Assembly: GCA_023091665.1 (NCBI GenBank)
Contig: JALJCQ010000023.1
Location: forward strand, 1,488,001-1,552,000
Direction: 5' to 3'
DNA from: Pythium myriotylum
Taxonomy: Eukaryota; Oomycota; Peronosporomycetes; Pythiales; Pythiaceae
DNA: 64,000 bases
A model generated the notes under the pieces. That model saw nothing but the letters and a program-made list of their open reading frames with translations. It had not been told where the DNA came from and did no database searches. How positions within the stretch are numbered: the stretch's first letter is position 1; each line of letters begins with the position of its first letter. This document shows, one piece after another, positions 11,291 through 22,496 of the stretch. A program made the translations under genes and the position numbers.

Positions 11291-11852
11291 TCAGGTTGAG
11301 ATGCACCTCAAAACCTCGGGGCACTTCACCACATGGGTGCTCTCGATCACAGACACAATCGTACTCGCTGGGTAGGCTCTCCAGTAGAATGAAGACTGAC
11401 GTGCTTCGTCCATCCGATCGCCCACTGCTTCCATCGCCACCACCAACTCGCCAAACCTGTCCAGGTGGCTCGCCATGTTGGCTCCCTCATCCATCTTAAA
11501 CTCGTGTAGTCACCACAATGCGGTTCTGAATTTTGTTCCAGTTATAGTAATCGCGTAGGATGAGTCATGCCTGCCTTGCGGTCTTTGCGTGACAGATCTT
11601 TGACTGGTGCTACAGCTCGATGCTTTGCGCGATGATCGCGAAGGCTCTCAAGTCATTGGCTCTCCAAGCGGGATCACTCATCACTTTCTCGTCCCAATCG
11701 CTCTCCGCATACAGGGGTAGCCCCTTCTTGGCCAGCGTTATCCGCATGTTGAATTCCCAGTAAAGGCAATTATCATTTCCGAGGAGACCCGATGGGGTTT
11801 TCATCTTCGTCGAGTTCGCAAGCTTCTTCTTGTTGCCGAGGTCTTCAGCCAA
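11291..11852 (-). pseudogene. Ty1/copia gag remnant
   Basis: The right part (11610-11852) has the copia Gag N-terminal signature: LLGNDNCLYWEFNMRITLAK, then DLRAFAIIAQSI. The left part (11291-11494) continues with the helix that normally follows (GANMASHLDRFGELVVAMEA) after a frame interruption. No LTRs or pol are visible. It lies just left of the interrupted kinase-like gene. Confidence 0.65.
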
Positions 11853-12111
11853 GCACAGAACCAGAGCTTTGAGCTCATGACCTGTTGCGAACCAGTCAAC
11901 TTGGAGAGTGATATGGGCTCTGTTATCTTCTGGTCTGCCTACGATCTCCCAACGCTCTTACACAGTCCTACACAGTCGGTGTTAGCGGGTTCTAGAACGA
12001 CGTTCTAGAACCACAAGCGGCCCTCACCTCTGGTCTGCAGCGGCATTCTCGATACGCGTTTGAGAACGTGGCTGGTCTCGTAGCCGCAGTCCAGATCTCC
12101 ATCTGGACGCG

Positions 12112-12343
12112 TTGACGTATGGTGACTTGGCTATTCATTGTCAGAACAATGAAAAATCTCAAAGTGAGGGTTCAATTAGGTCCGTAAAGAGAAGATTGCT
12201 GTGCATGAACTTGAAAGTCAAGGTTGAACGGGGTGAAGGCGACGCCGGACTGCGAAATATTGGCAACTACGTTCACCAACCAGAGTACAAGCGATACGCG
12301 GAAGAATATTAGATTCCAGCATTCCTCGTGGAATTGGAAGGCC
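12112..12343 (+). pseudogene. Kinase-like gene, 5' part, cut by the gypsy element
   Basis: The frame reads ...RYAEEY, a TAG stop (12310-12312), then IPAFLVELEG up to the LTR boundary. Without the LTR element, the sequence after the right LTR continues this frame exactly as GPWLGLS. The upstream start is not identified; the frame is open from about 12112. See 17910-18618 for the kinase motifs. The TAG is a second, independent lesion. Confidence 0.6.
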
Positions 12344-12811
12344 TGTCGCTTCTATCCGGAGTTGCTTGCTCGAGAGCAGATTTATTAATGAGAGAATATA
12401 GCGACGACAAACCTATGAGCTCCTACTCCACTGGCTTGTGCTCCTAGTCCTCTTGGTCCATCCATATAAACGAGTGCCCCCCTGGGCCACCTCGACAAAG
12501 ACTTATCCCGCACAACCGAGCTCACGCGACCACGTGGACTGGCCCAATCAAACCCGTAGCAGCGTGGCCGTTCAGGCGTCCACATCGCGGACACGCGCCC
12601 CACAGCTGAGTGCCCGGCGGCTCACAACACACTGAACTCGCAATCCCACGACCTCGGATCCCCTCTGCACACACTGGCACGCGCCCCATATGCCTCGGGC
12701 CTTCTGATTGGCCCACCAGACCGCACGTCACCCACTTGACCATGTTGCAGGCGAGACTCAGATCAGATATAAAGAGTCAGACCACGAGACATGTCAGGGC
12801 GACAGACGACA
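12344..12811 (-). repeat. 3' LTR of the gypsy element
   Basis: TG...CA ended, 468 bp, same as 17442-17909. A TATATAAAG-like stretch lies near 12768-12777. A GGGGCGC-type purine tract (minus strand) borders its internal edge and may be the polypurine tract. Confidence 0.95.
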
Positions 12812-12833
12812 GCGCCCCACTGATCTTGTCCGC

Positions 12834-15800
12834 TTAATCGAACACCGCCGAAATGAGATCTGGATCACCGGTAGACCGCACATACTCGCGAGTACGGGTT
12901 GGCATGGAGTCGAGTAAGCCAGCTAGGCCCTCCCAAGAGTTCTCGATGTCCTGTAGGCCAACCCACTTGATACTTAGTTCCCAGCGGTTGGCATCATTAT
13001 TGAAGCGGTAGCCCTCAATCGACTCAACACCAAGCTCGATCCCCTGTTCCGAGACAAACTCGCGTAGCTCTTCCGTCACACCTAGTGACGGATCATGGTA
13101 ATACTTAAGTCGAGAACCGTGTACCTCGTACGTGGCCTTGGACAATACATGCTCGATCATGAACGAATGTTCGCGTGTCTCGATGATCTTGAACGGACCG
13201 AGCCACGTAGAAAGAAGCTTGCCGTTGGGAAGTCGCTCATCCACACGTGACCATAGAACATAATCACCAGTATCAAAGTTGCAAACCGTTGCGCGTTTCG
13301 AAGCCATCTCTTGTAGGCGCTTCCGTTCCTTCTTGTCCACGACGTCGCGGTGAAGGCCATGCAAGCTGCGACGTGTAGTGTCAAGCCACTCGTTGACTTT
13401 TTCGAGGTCCACTTTCACGAACTGCACCACCCCACCATCGGCAACCACAATACTATCGAGCGAACTGGGCTTGGGTAAGGCAAGGAAAAGTTCCATTGGT
13501 GCGTACCCTCCCAGTTACTCAGCCGGAGTGTGGTTCAAACATGCTTGGATAACCGGTAACAGATACGGCCATTGCGTTGTGTCTAAGCGATACTCGAGGA
13601 GAAGCACGCGGAGCACTTGAAGCAGATCTTTGTTGAGTCGCTCAACTGTTCCATTTATCCATGGAGCGTACGTACACTGGGGAGAATTGGCGGTCAGTCT
13701 TCAACATAGCACACAGACGATCAATCGTTTGATTGCGGAAATGAGAACCCTGGTCGGATATAAGGATCTTAGGGCTCCCGTAGCGCTTGTACCATTCGAC
13801 CAGTCCCTCCGCAGACACCATACTACTCGGTGGACCACTTGGAAACAGCTCACAAAAGTGTCTTTCATGACAAGCACATAGGAGTTCTCTCCGTAGCCAT
13901 CTCCAAGGTAGAGATAATCCCAGTGTAGTCCTTCATTTCTTTCAGTCGCCGTAAACGTCGGGCCCCATGGGCGCTGAATGATCCTCGGGCCTTTCACATG
14001 TTTACAAAGTAGGCAACGACGGACGAATTCCTGGGCCTTGGCCTCCAGCTTTTCGACGAAGAAACGCTCGGACAACGTTTGTACCATGGCATCAACTCCA
14101 CGATGCCCATGGCCACCACAGTGTGAGACGATGAATAGGCGTTGGAGTAGGTTCGTGGCCCCCGACGGCACCCACATCTTACCATCAACGATAATCACTC
14201 CTTCAACATCGGATTACTCAACACCACCATCACGAAGGAGTCGGCGGTGCGTCTGCTGGGCACGTACCACTTCCTCTGCCGACGGGAAGATGAAATCGTC
14301 ATCATCCAACGGGCGCAAGGGACTTAGCACTGGATCACTTCTCTGACTGCGAGTACGGACTGCAAGGGCGCGTGGAGGGCTTGGCGTCGCCCAACGGGAC
14401 AAAATGTCCGCCCACACGTTGTTCGAACCTTCGATGTGTTCGATTGTATAGTTTAGACCCACAATGCGCATCGCCCAACGTTGTAGCTTGTCTTTGACAT
14501 GTTGTTTCAACTCAGCTTCAGGAGAAAAGATGTAGATCAGGTTTCGATGGTCACAAAACATCTTGAACCCGGACTCGCGGAGTAATATATACTCAAGTTC
14601 GGTACACGCTTTGACAATCGGAAATGCTTCTTTTTCGATCGTGGACCAGTTCAACTCGGCACCGCTGAACGTTCCGCCTTTGCAAACGAGGAGGCGGTGT
14701 TGTTGCTCATGCACTGGTGTGTCCGGCTTCCATTCATCGACTTGAGTCACGATGATGCTCCAGCCCTCCATGGACGCATCAGTGAATAGACAAACGTCGC
14801 CGACGTCCGATGGGAATTCTAACGGCACAGCACTTGCTACAAGAGCCTTGATGTCATTGAAGCAGCGCACCTCCGCCGCAGTCCACGTGACTGCCATCTT
14901 CAATGCGTTCTTGTTGCGTCGACCTGCCGCCTTAATCAATCCATCGAGTTTGATACGCAGCGGAAGAGAGATACGTGCGTAATCCGGGAGTGAGTCACGA
15001 AGCCACCCGACTGCGCAAACAAAGTGTTGGAGTTCTTGAACAGTCTTGGGCAACGGCATGTTGCTGAGACCGGACAGGCGCTCTGGATCATGGCGCACCT
15101 CAGCCCCTGACACGATCTTACCGCACCATTTGATCTCCCTGCAGTACACTTGACTCTTTTTTGCGTTTAGCTTGAGATCATGGGTACGAATGAGCTCGAA
15201 GAACTCACGCAGTGTGGCCAAAAACGACACATCATCGGGGCCAAAAAGGATGATGTCGTCGACCCACACGAGGCACCGTCCCTGAAGTGGCGCAAGTACA
15301 GTCTGGAGCTGCGCCTGGAAATGAAGTGCACTGTCACGAGCGCCTTGAGGAACACGCGTTGGGGTAAAAATACCATCATCGGTCATGATAGACAGCACCT
15401 CTTGAGACTCAGGGTGCAGCCCAAGCTGCCAGAAGCCTTTCATAAGATCAAAACCGGCAAACACGCGGCTACCACTGACTTGCGGCATAACGACGTTGAG
15501 ATTGGGCATCGTCCCGGCGATAGGCACCGTCATACGGTTCACTATTCGGTAGTCCGTCGTCATTCGAAATTCCACGCCCGGGCCGGGCTTGCGTACAGGG
15601 TAGCAAGGACTGGCCCATCGCGACATGTTGTTGCGCTTGATGTACCCATACGCCTCGAGCTGGCTCGTGTATCGACGCATGAAATCACTTTGAAGCGGCG
15701 CGTATCGCCTTGGCTTAGCACGATACGGCACAGCGTCTGGCTTGAGCTCGATGCGCAACGGTTCGAGTCGCGCTGGCGGATCCGGCCCAAGTTCGGTCCT

Positions 15801-17315
15801 CAACGTGTCCTCATACTCGGTCAGAATCGTGCGCAGCTCGTCAGCGTGTTGGGGATTAAGCCCAGCGCCCAGCGCGTTTGTGACTTGAGCGTCGAGAATG
15901 CTGGTTACCTCAGACACTGCGGGCAAATCCTCCTCTGGATATGGAAAAGTGTTAGCATCATCCTCGACGGCTGGGGTTGTGGCCAATTGCTCGAACATAC
16001 GCTTGACATCAATACCGAGGGAAACCATCAGGTCATTACCAATGAGAACATCGCTGCCATCACCTAGCATAATGAGACACTGCACACGAGGGACATTTAC
16101 CGTCCCTGCCGCCGTCATGAGCCTCATGCCCACGCAGACCTCCGCATCGCACATTATATTGCGACCATCGGCAACCTCAACAGAGATTGGCACATCCAAT
16201 GGTTCGACCACGATCGATCGGTCAATATCACGAAGACACTCGACCACACCAACAGGGATAATTGTTCTGTCGGCACCCGAGTCCACCACATAATTGGCCT
16301 CCAGCACACCACACAATTGAACCATTCCTTCAACGAGACCGTGTTCGCCGACACCCGAGCGCATGACGCGCTGGTTACGTTGATCGCGTGCCGACTTGAG
16401 CTTCGCACGCGCTTCCCCCTTCTTCTCGTCCGGCAGGGGACACTCACGAAGCCAGTGCGCCCCGCCACACGCGAGACAGCCATCTTGGGGCGGTGGTTTC
16501 GTGGCCGAAGCCTTTGCAGCGCCAGGTGGAAACGCCGCCTTTGACTTTGCGTCCTTGACTTGCGGCTTGCGTTCCTTCGCGTCCACCTGACGCCCACCAC
16601 CAATCACCGAGTGAACAACTGCTGCACCTCGAGCGGGACGGGGGTTACGTAACTCCATCATCTGCATATGAAACTGGTGTTGGAGCTTTGCATGCTCCAT
16701 AATCAGCCCAAAGAGTTTGATGTCGTCAACTCGACACTCACGTTGCTCGAATGACGCGAGTCGCTCAATTTTTGCCTTGAGTATCGGTGGCTGTAGGTTC
16801 TCCACCAAGATGGCACACCGAGTCTTCATGCGCGCCTTATCGTGTATGGATCGACCCACCATGCCTTGCAAACCATGCTCGTCCACAATGCGGTTGAAGT
16901 CTTGAAAGTATTTGAAGACACGGGCTTCCACATCATCGATTGACATGTCCATGCGGAGGAGCTCAGCAAAAAGCACCTTCAAATCGGGGACATAGTCATT
17001 CTTCAACGAGCGGCATCGAGTGTCAATAAGTGCGATAAGGTCTTCTTCCGTCACTTCTTCCACGTCGATACACAGCACGTAGCAGCACAGGTTGTCCAAT
17101 ACCGATGGAACAATGGAGTGTTTCACCGTCGTTGCGACCTTGGAGTACTGCTCACCCGTCACGGCACAGCGTTGACGGATTTTGTTCTCGTAGCGGACGC
17201 GGTCACGTCGCCATGTGACCAGCGCCGCATGCTCCCACGACGTGAGAATTGGCGCCGCGATAACCTCGTACACTGGCTGCGCGGCCGCCATCTCAACATC
17301 ACCGTCGTGGTCCAT
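12834..17315 (-). pseudogene. Gypsy Gag-Pol polyprotein with four small lesions
   Basis: The first ATG in frame is at 17315. Order on the minus strand: Gag; zinc knuckle CLACGGAHWLREC (near 16440-16485); aspartic protease VVDSGADRTIIP (near 16275); RT with VWVDDIILFG (near 15255); RNase H (FTDAS near 14780, HVKDKLQRW near 14480); integrase HHCC finger and core (14198 to about 13600); chromodomain (about 12870-12990, WELSIKWVGL). One phase is kept throughout except for TAA at 14214-14216, a one-base shift near 13850-13862, a 4-bp GTAC duplication at 13668-13675 that returns to phase, and TAA at 13515-13517. As read, it gives a Gag-PR-RT-RH protein without integrase. Confidence 0.9.
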
Positions 17316-17441
17316 CGTCGCACCCACTGCCGAGTACGCCGCTGCGGGTCTCACCACCGAAACCCGACTTCGCCTTTGATCAACAAACCCGCAGTCACTT
17401 GCAGTACGACCACCACAAGCGCCCACGCGCAAAGTCGACTT

Positions 17442-17909
17442 TGTCGCTTCTATCCGGAGTTGCTTGCTCGAGAGCAGATTTATTAATGAGAGAATATAGC
17501 GACGACAAACCTATGAGCTCCTACTCCACTGGCTTGTGCTCCTAGTCCTCTTGGTCCATCCATATAAACGAGTGCCCCCCTGGGCCACCTCGACAAAGAC
17601 TTATCCCGCACAACCGAGCTCACGCGACCACGTGGACTGGCCCAATCAAACCCGTAGCAGCGTGGCCGTTCAGGCGTCCACATCGCGGACACGCGCCCCA
17701 CAGCTGAGTGCCCGGCGGCTCACAACACACTGAACTCGCAATCCCACGACCTCGGATCCCCTCTGCACACACTGGCACGCGCCCCATATGCCTCGGGCCT
17801 TCTGATTGGCCCACCAGACCGCACGTCACCCACTTGACCATGTTGCAGGCGAGACTCAGATCAGATATAAAGAGTCAGACCACGAGACATGTCAGGGCGA
17901 CAGACGACA
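17442..17909 (-). repeat. 5' LTR of the gypsy element
   Basis: Same length and sequence as the left LTR. The right target duplication AGGCC follows at 17910-17914. Confidence 0.95.
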
Positions 17910-18618
17910 AGGCCCGTGGTTAGGATTATCGACCGCGCTAAACATCAACGGATCAATTGTTCACGAGCATTTGTCGCCTCAACTTGCTTTGGCTGCACCG
18001 AACCATTTACGGCAAACTGCGTTACGGTGCTTGGCGTCGTTAAAGCGTGCTGTCTTCGCCTTGATTGATTTCTATGCGCAAGATAGACTCAGGAAGGTTC
18101 CTGCTACTTGTCACCCATTGTGGTTGTACGGTACGCCCAATTATGTGAGTGTCAAGAGAGCAAATGGTTATGGATGAATCGTCAAGTTTTTGGAAGGACG
18201 CTATGGGGATACCGTGCACCACTTCTGCGCAGCTAAAGGAAATGCACCGCCATTGTTGGGCTGTGTGCTGACTAGTCCCAAAGGTATTTGGAGGCGTATT
18301 GAAATGGGAGAATGGGAACTGAAGAGTATAACGGAAGCCACCAATCCTGACGATGCCCGAAGCCAACTGAAGCTACCGCTTGATAAGTCGCGAGCAAACA
18401 ACTTTGTTCATGGATATTTGCGGCCACCCAATGTGTTTCTCCATAGCTCGCAGGAGAAGGTTGTTCTGATTGATTTTTACTTGGCGGGTGTTGCTGGTGT
18501 GGACATTTGTCCTTATGGGATGAATCCGGATATTAACTGGCCTGAACGCGCATATGGAGGAGCCAAGTTGGATCCAGCTCATGATTTGGAATGGCTGCAT
18601 CGAATGTTTTCACCGTAA
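17910..18618 (+). pseudogene. Kinase-like gene, 3' part; catalytic Asp residues replaced
   Basis: Continues the frame of 12112-12343 and has TGA at 18175-18177. Kinase features: GDTVHHFCAAKGNAPPLLGC (N-lobe/hinge region), IEMGEWEL, then HGYLRPPNVFL (18410-18435) where kinases have HGDLRxxN, and LIDFYLAG (near 18470-18485) where they have DFD/DFG. Both replacements are Asp to Tyr, each reachable by one G-to-T change. The C-terminus (DINWPERAYGGAKLDPAHDLEWL) resembles the kinase-like domain found in oomycete crinkler-type and related fungal proteins. Whether this was a crinkler is inference, since the N-terminal module is not visible. It carries at least two stops plus the LTR insertion, so it is inactive. 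Confidence 0.6.
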
Positions 18619-18878
18619 TCATAGTTGTGAAGTAATTCTCCACAGAATTGTCCTAGCAACGTAACTTCTAACCAGACGCACACCAGCTTTCAAGCCAATT
18701 TCCATGTATTTGTTTCAAAATGCCATCATACTCCCGCTACTCGCTACATCTGCGGAAACAAGATCCATCACATACAGCTCCATGTCCGCGCCAAAGAGGC
18801 TAACCTCGGCGAGACACAAGCTGTGTCCATTCCCGGAAGGAGCCAACCACCAGAAACCTCTGCTGCAACCATCACTTC

Positions 18879-20015
18879 TTAGGACTGCGTGGCAGGGGAC
18901 GCGCTCGTCGGGGGCTTGCTTGGTGGAGAGCCACCCGAGCCACCCGGACCACCCGAGCCGCCGGGGCCTCCCGCACCACCTGAGTTCGCTACGCCACCAT
19001 TAGCCGTCAGCTTCGCTGCAGGGTTGATTGTCTTGGAAATCTTCATGTCCACACCAATCGAGATCCACGAGAACAGACCGTCCGCCACGGTATCACCCAG
19101 GTACACATACTCGATCACCGGATCGAAGCCCGTGGCCGTCGCCTCGTTGAAGATACCATCCGCAGCGTTGAGCGTCAACGGGTGGTTGTTGGTCGTGTAC
19201 ACGCCGGTCTTGCGGACCTCCGCGAAGAGCGTCTCGTCGAAGAAGAGCTGACCGACGCTCGAGGCGCCACCGCCGCTGTAGGTGTTGTTGGCGAGCAGGG
19301 TGCCGCCGTGGCTGCCGAGAACGTGGATGTGTGGGGCGCGACCGGAGTAATGGCCCGGGATCTTGCTCACGAACTGCACGAGGCCGTCCTCGTCAGTCGG
19401 GTAGAGACCGCGGAGTGCGGTGTTGTCGAGGTTGGTGAGGTCGTTGGCGTTGCCATTGCCACCGACGACGCCCGAGTAGACACCGGTGGAGTTGCAGTGC
19501 CAGAAGTCGACGTAGTAGTCTGGCACGGGCGAGCACGTGTTGATGTCGATGAACTGCAGCTGCGCGTAGATGTCGATGCCGGGCTCTTTCTCACGGATGT
19601 CTTTGCGGATGAACTCGCCGCTGACGTAGTACGGACCCTGGGTCACCTCGGGCTCGAGCACGCACTTGGGCGTGGATCCGAAGAGCGCGACGGCGTCGAA
19701 GTTGGTAGGCGTGACGCCCGTGAGCGTCGACTTGTGGTCCTTGGCGAGCACGTCTGCGGCGGCGAGTCGGCGACACTCGGCCTGGATGCTCTTGATGGTC
19801 TCGAGGCGTCGGTCGGCGGCGCGCTGCTGGAGCTCGCGCAGGCTCTTGCTGTTGGCGCATGCGGCGAGCGATCGGTGTGCGTTGACTCGGAAGAGGTGGC
19901 TGTTGGCGATCTCTTGGAGCGATCGCTCGTGGTGCGCGCCGGGGTGTGCGTCGGCGAAGGCGAGGCAGGCGGCGGTGGCCGTGACTGCGGCGAGGATGGT
20001 GGAGAGCTTGACCAT
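18879..20015 (-). CDS. Secreted intradiol ring-cleavage dioxygenase, copy A-left
   Basis: 378 residues; the ATG at 20015 is chosen because it begins the signal peptide (MVKLSTILAAV..., probable cleavage after ADA, residue 23), although the frame is open further upstream. A pro-like basic region (residues 30-95) precedes the catalytic domain, which starts near CVLEPEVTQGPYYVSG. Expected Fe(III) ligands are Tyr180 (STGVYSG), Tyr223 (PGHYSGR), His229 and His231 (PHIHV). The tail from about residue 345 is Gly/Pro-rich and ends PATQS. The family opens aromatic diols such as catechol or protocatechuate between the hydroxyls; a signal peptide implies an extracellular role, perhaps on plant phenolics. 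The first ~330 residues match A-right; the tail start (TINPAAKLTA) matches copy C instead. Confidence 0.9.
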   Translation of the reverse strand: MVKLSTILAAVTATAACLAFADAHPGAHHERSLQEIANSHLFRVNAHRSLAACANSKSLRELQQRAADRRLETIKSIQAECRRLAAADVLAKDHKSTLTGVTPTNFDAVALFGSTPKCVLEPEVTQGPYYVSGEFIRKDIREKEPGIDIYAQLQFIDINTCSPVPDYYVDFWHCNSTGVYSGVVGGNGNANDLTNLDNTALRGLYPTDEDGLVQFVSKIPGHYSGRAPHIHVLGSHGGTLLANNTYSGGGASSVGQLFFDETLFAEVRKTGVYTTNNHPLTLNAADGIFNEATATGFDPVIEYVYLGDTVADGLFSWISIGVDMKISKTINPAAKLTANGGVANSGGAGGPGGSGGPGGSGGSPPSKPPTSASPATQS

Positions 20016-20069
20016 GGCTTGTAGCGTGTAGGTCCTTGGGTTGTGGGAGGTGTTTGCTTGGTCGAGAGG

Positions 20070-20085
20070 AACTTGCAAAGTGAGC
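20070..20085 (-). promoter_or_regulatory. Oomycete-type start-site motif, A-left
   Basis: The minus strand reads GCTCACTTTGCAAGTT, 14 of 16 positions of the published oomycete initiator/flanking consensus GCTCATTYYNCAWTTT, about 70 bp upstream of the ATG. Confidence 0.65.
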
Positions 20086-22426
20086 GTTGCGGTTTGGCTG
20101 AATGGAAACTTCAGTTCTATAGTCAAGACCACCACTCTGTTGTAATTTGTGCGCTTGTTGGATCAGTTTACACTCAAACTATTCCTGTAGCATGTGATCC
20201 CGCTAGTCTTGGATAGAGGAGTTCGATTTGCAGTCTGGAGTGGTTGTCCACTTGCGTTAGATGACTGATCGCACTCATGATAGGATGTAGGGACAAGTCG
20301 AGATCCGCCTTGGATCTCTCGGCTTGTCGGCGCTATTTGCAGGCATGACCTGCAAGATCTCTACCCCTCCATTCTGATCCTGGATCGCGAAAACCGTACC
20401 CGCATGTCAATGACATGCGGGTCGGTCAAGAAACTATCATTGACATCATGTCAATGATAGTTTCTTGACCGACCGGCATTCGATTTAAAGTCATTGATCG
20501 ATGAGGACAAATAGGTGATGAGCCCGATGCACTCGATCAGAGTGGCCCGTCGCGAAAGACCACTGGAACTTCCGGCGATCTTCTAGTTCATAGTACCACC
20601 TCAGCGCAGCACACATAGCATCGTTATTTTCCTTTTTTTTGTTTTGTTTGGACCCCCGGCTATTTGTAGCTCGTCCACTACAGGTCGTGCAAAACAAAAT
20701 AGTCGGTTTAGTCGAGTTTCGCTTGACCGGGGGATGAGGTGCAGGGGTTTCTTATCCACCTGAGGAGCTGGTCTTGGAGGAAGGTGTTTTTGGCCACCTT
20801 CGTTCAGGTCGAGAGGCAGACAACAGACCCAATGCGAAGACCAAAGTCGTTGTCTTCCATTTCAACGTGAAGACAGTGTTGTAGCCTTCCATTTCGACTC
20901 GACATGGAAAAAGATGTGGAAACGGTCGAAAGCTGTGAATATCGACGGGCCTAGAAAACCAGCTGGCCAGGAGCCAGGTCGATGAAGGGGTCTCGTCCAC
21001 ACTCGCTCCGGACCCTGGAGAAGCATGAAAACAGGTGTACAGTATATGTTGTAGCACAACTAGAGGAATCCGCCCCTTTTATGGGCACGCTGGTGCTCCA
21101 TCTACATCATCATCGTAGACCCGTTAATGATACTTTGTCCAGCGTCGAGTGCCGTACAGGACTATACGCGACCCGAGTGTCCAACGCCTAATGGCCATAA
21201 ATGGGTGTCGCAAACTTCGCCTGGCTATGTGCAGCAATGGGCGCCTGGTTATGTGCAATAGTCACGCACTGCTCAGCCAGCGGAGAAGATCCACAGTGAC
21301 CAACATGTGGTGCAACTGCGCAAGGATGGGTGAGAGAAGAGAAACGGAAAGCACTGGAGGAGCTTCTGCGAGAACGAGTGCTGTGCTGCGCTGTGCTATG
21401 GCGTAACCGGGTCGACGTTTGCCGTCGACATCTCTAGATGCTTCCCGACTCGAAGTCGTTGGGACGCGCTGCGTTCGCCAACATGGTGAACGTCCCCCCT
21501 CCGATTTGCCGATTTTCAAGGCAGACTCGTGATCGCCATGATAGATAATTGAGACGACGTTGCCAGGATTTTGCACCGTGATGTGTTTCGTGCTACATAG
21601 TGTCAGAGGAAAAATTGTCTTCCGTTGAGAAGACATTGCGGAATCCAAATTCATTTTGTGACACCGCGACCATACATGCTTGCTGTTGCCTGCACTTGCC
21701 TCGATCGTCTCTTGGCCTCAGCGGGTCAGTATCGAAGGTTAGTTGCTATGTTCGTAGCAACTGAGAGGGCTGATCGCGCCGCTAGAGAATTCATCGCGCC
21801 AATCACAATTGAAGTGGGCTCCGGAGAACGAGAGGATCCTAATACCTTCTACGTAGCAACTGTGATCCAATAGATCTCCCATGCAAGTCAACCCGATACT
21901 TGTGACAATTGCCAGTCGATGCCACTTCCCCGCTATAATAGGCTGGTGTTATCCTCACCCACGCGTGTACAAGTAGTACTATTCAGTGGACCGCAGACAA
22001 TTCGCTACTGTGTACCGGCTGTCGCAGACCAGTCGACGGGACAGGAAAAAAAATCATCACCGCACAACTCCTGTACCTTCCGAGGTGGCCACGATCGAAT
22101 GCTCCATCTTCTTCGTCGAGGAGACCACTGGAATGGCCCCATGTACCTTTTCTTCATCTCCTATCGCCACGTTGTAGTCCCAACAGGGTTCTCATTGGTT
22201 CCAAGATTATCACTGCAACCGGTAGGACTCCAAAGATCGAACAAACGGGAAGACAGTCAAGCGGCACTACACGCATTGGCAGTAATCTAGCGCACGGAGG
22301 ACTATACGCTGCAAAGACTGTCTCCATCGCCACGAGACAGGACCATGTCTTGAGAGCGCACACCCCCGCACACCACGACCGAGAGGACCTTCGTGAGCAG
22401 GAGCATGCGGCTCCTTGAACCTCAAA
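20086..22426. other. Unique centre of pair A, no gene seen
   Basis: 2.3 kb between divergent genes with no supported ORF. It holds the hairpin cluster at 20401-20474 and a T-rich tract near 20631-20650. It would contain both upstream regulatory regions. Confidence 0.5.
20420..20474. repeat. Perfect 27-bp-arm hairpin next to a 9-bp one
   Basis: Left arm 20420-20446 and right arm 20448-20474 are exact reverse complements around a single C. Immediately left, 20401-20419 is another palindrome (CGCATGTCA and TGACATGCG around one base). Both share the TGTCAATGACA core. They sit in the unique centre of pair A. Confidence 0.85.
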
Positions 22427-22442
22427 GCTCACTTTGCAAGTT
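22427..22442 (+). promoter_or_regulatory. Oomycete-type start-site motif, A-right
   Basis: GCTCACTTTGCAAGTT, same as the A-left motif, 70 bp upstream of the ATG. Confidence 0.65.
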
Positions 22443-22496
22443 CCTCTCGACCAAGCAAACACCTCCCACAACCCAAGGACCTACACGCTACAAGCC

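Larger units (their letters stand above)
12344..17909 (-). mobile_element. Ty3/gypsy chromo-type LTR retrotransposon, recent insertion
   Basis: Two 468-bp LTRs (12344-12811 and 17442-17909) start TG and end CA. They are flanked by the direct repeat AGGCC (12339-12343 and 17910-17914), a typical 5-bp target-site duplication. The LTRs are identical wherever I compared them. The coding strand is minus, so 17442-17909 is the 5' LTR. Internal order is gag, protease, RT, RNase H, integrase, chromodomain (Ty3 order). The insertion splits a kinase-like gene. Confidence 0.95.

Noticed and set aside
12385..12837. Short ORFs repeated at 17483-17923
   Set aside because: They lie within the two LTRs and repeat only because the LTRs do.
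19182..20024. Long open frames (about 250-300 codons) antisense to every dioxygenase gene
   Set aside because: They recur in the same phase opposite each copy, have Val/Glu/Arg-heavy composition typical of the reverse complement of GC3-rich codons, and show no domains. Shadows of the real genes.
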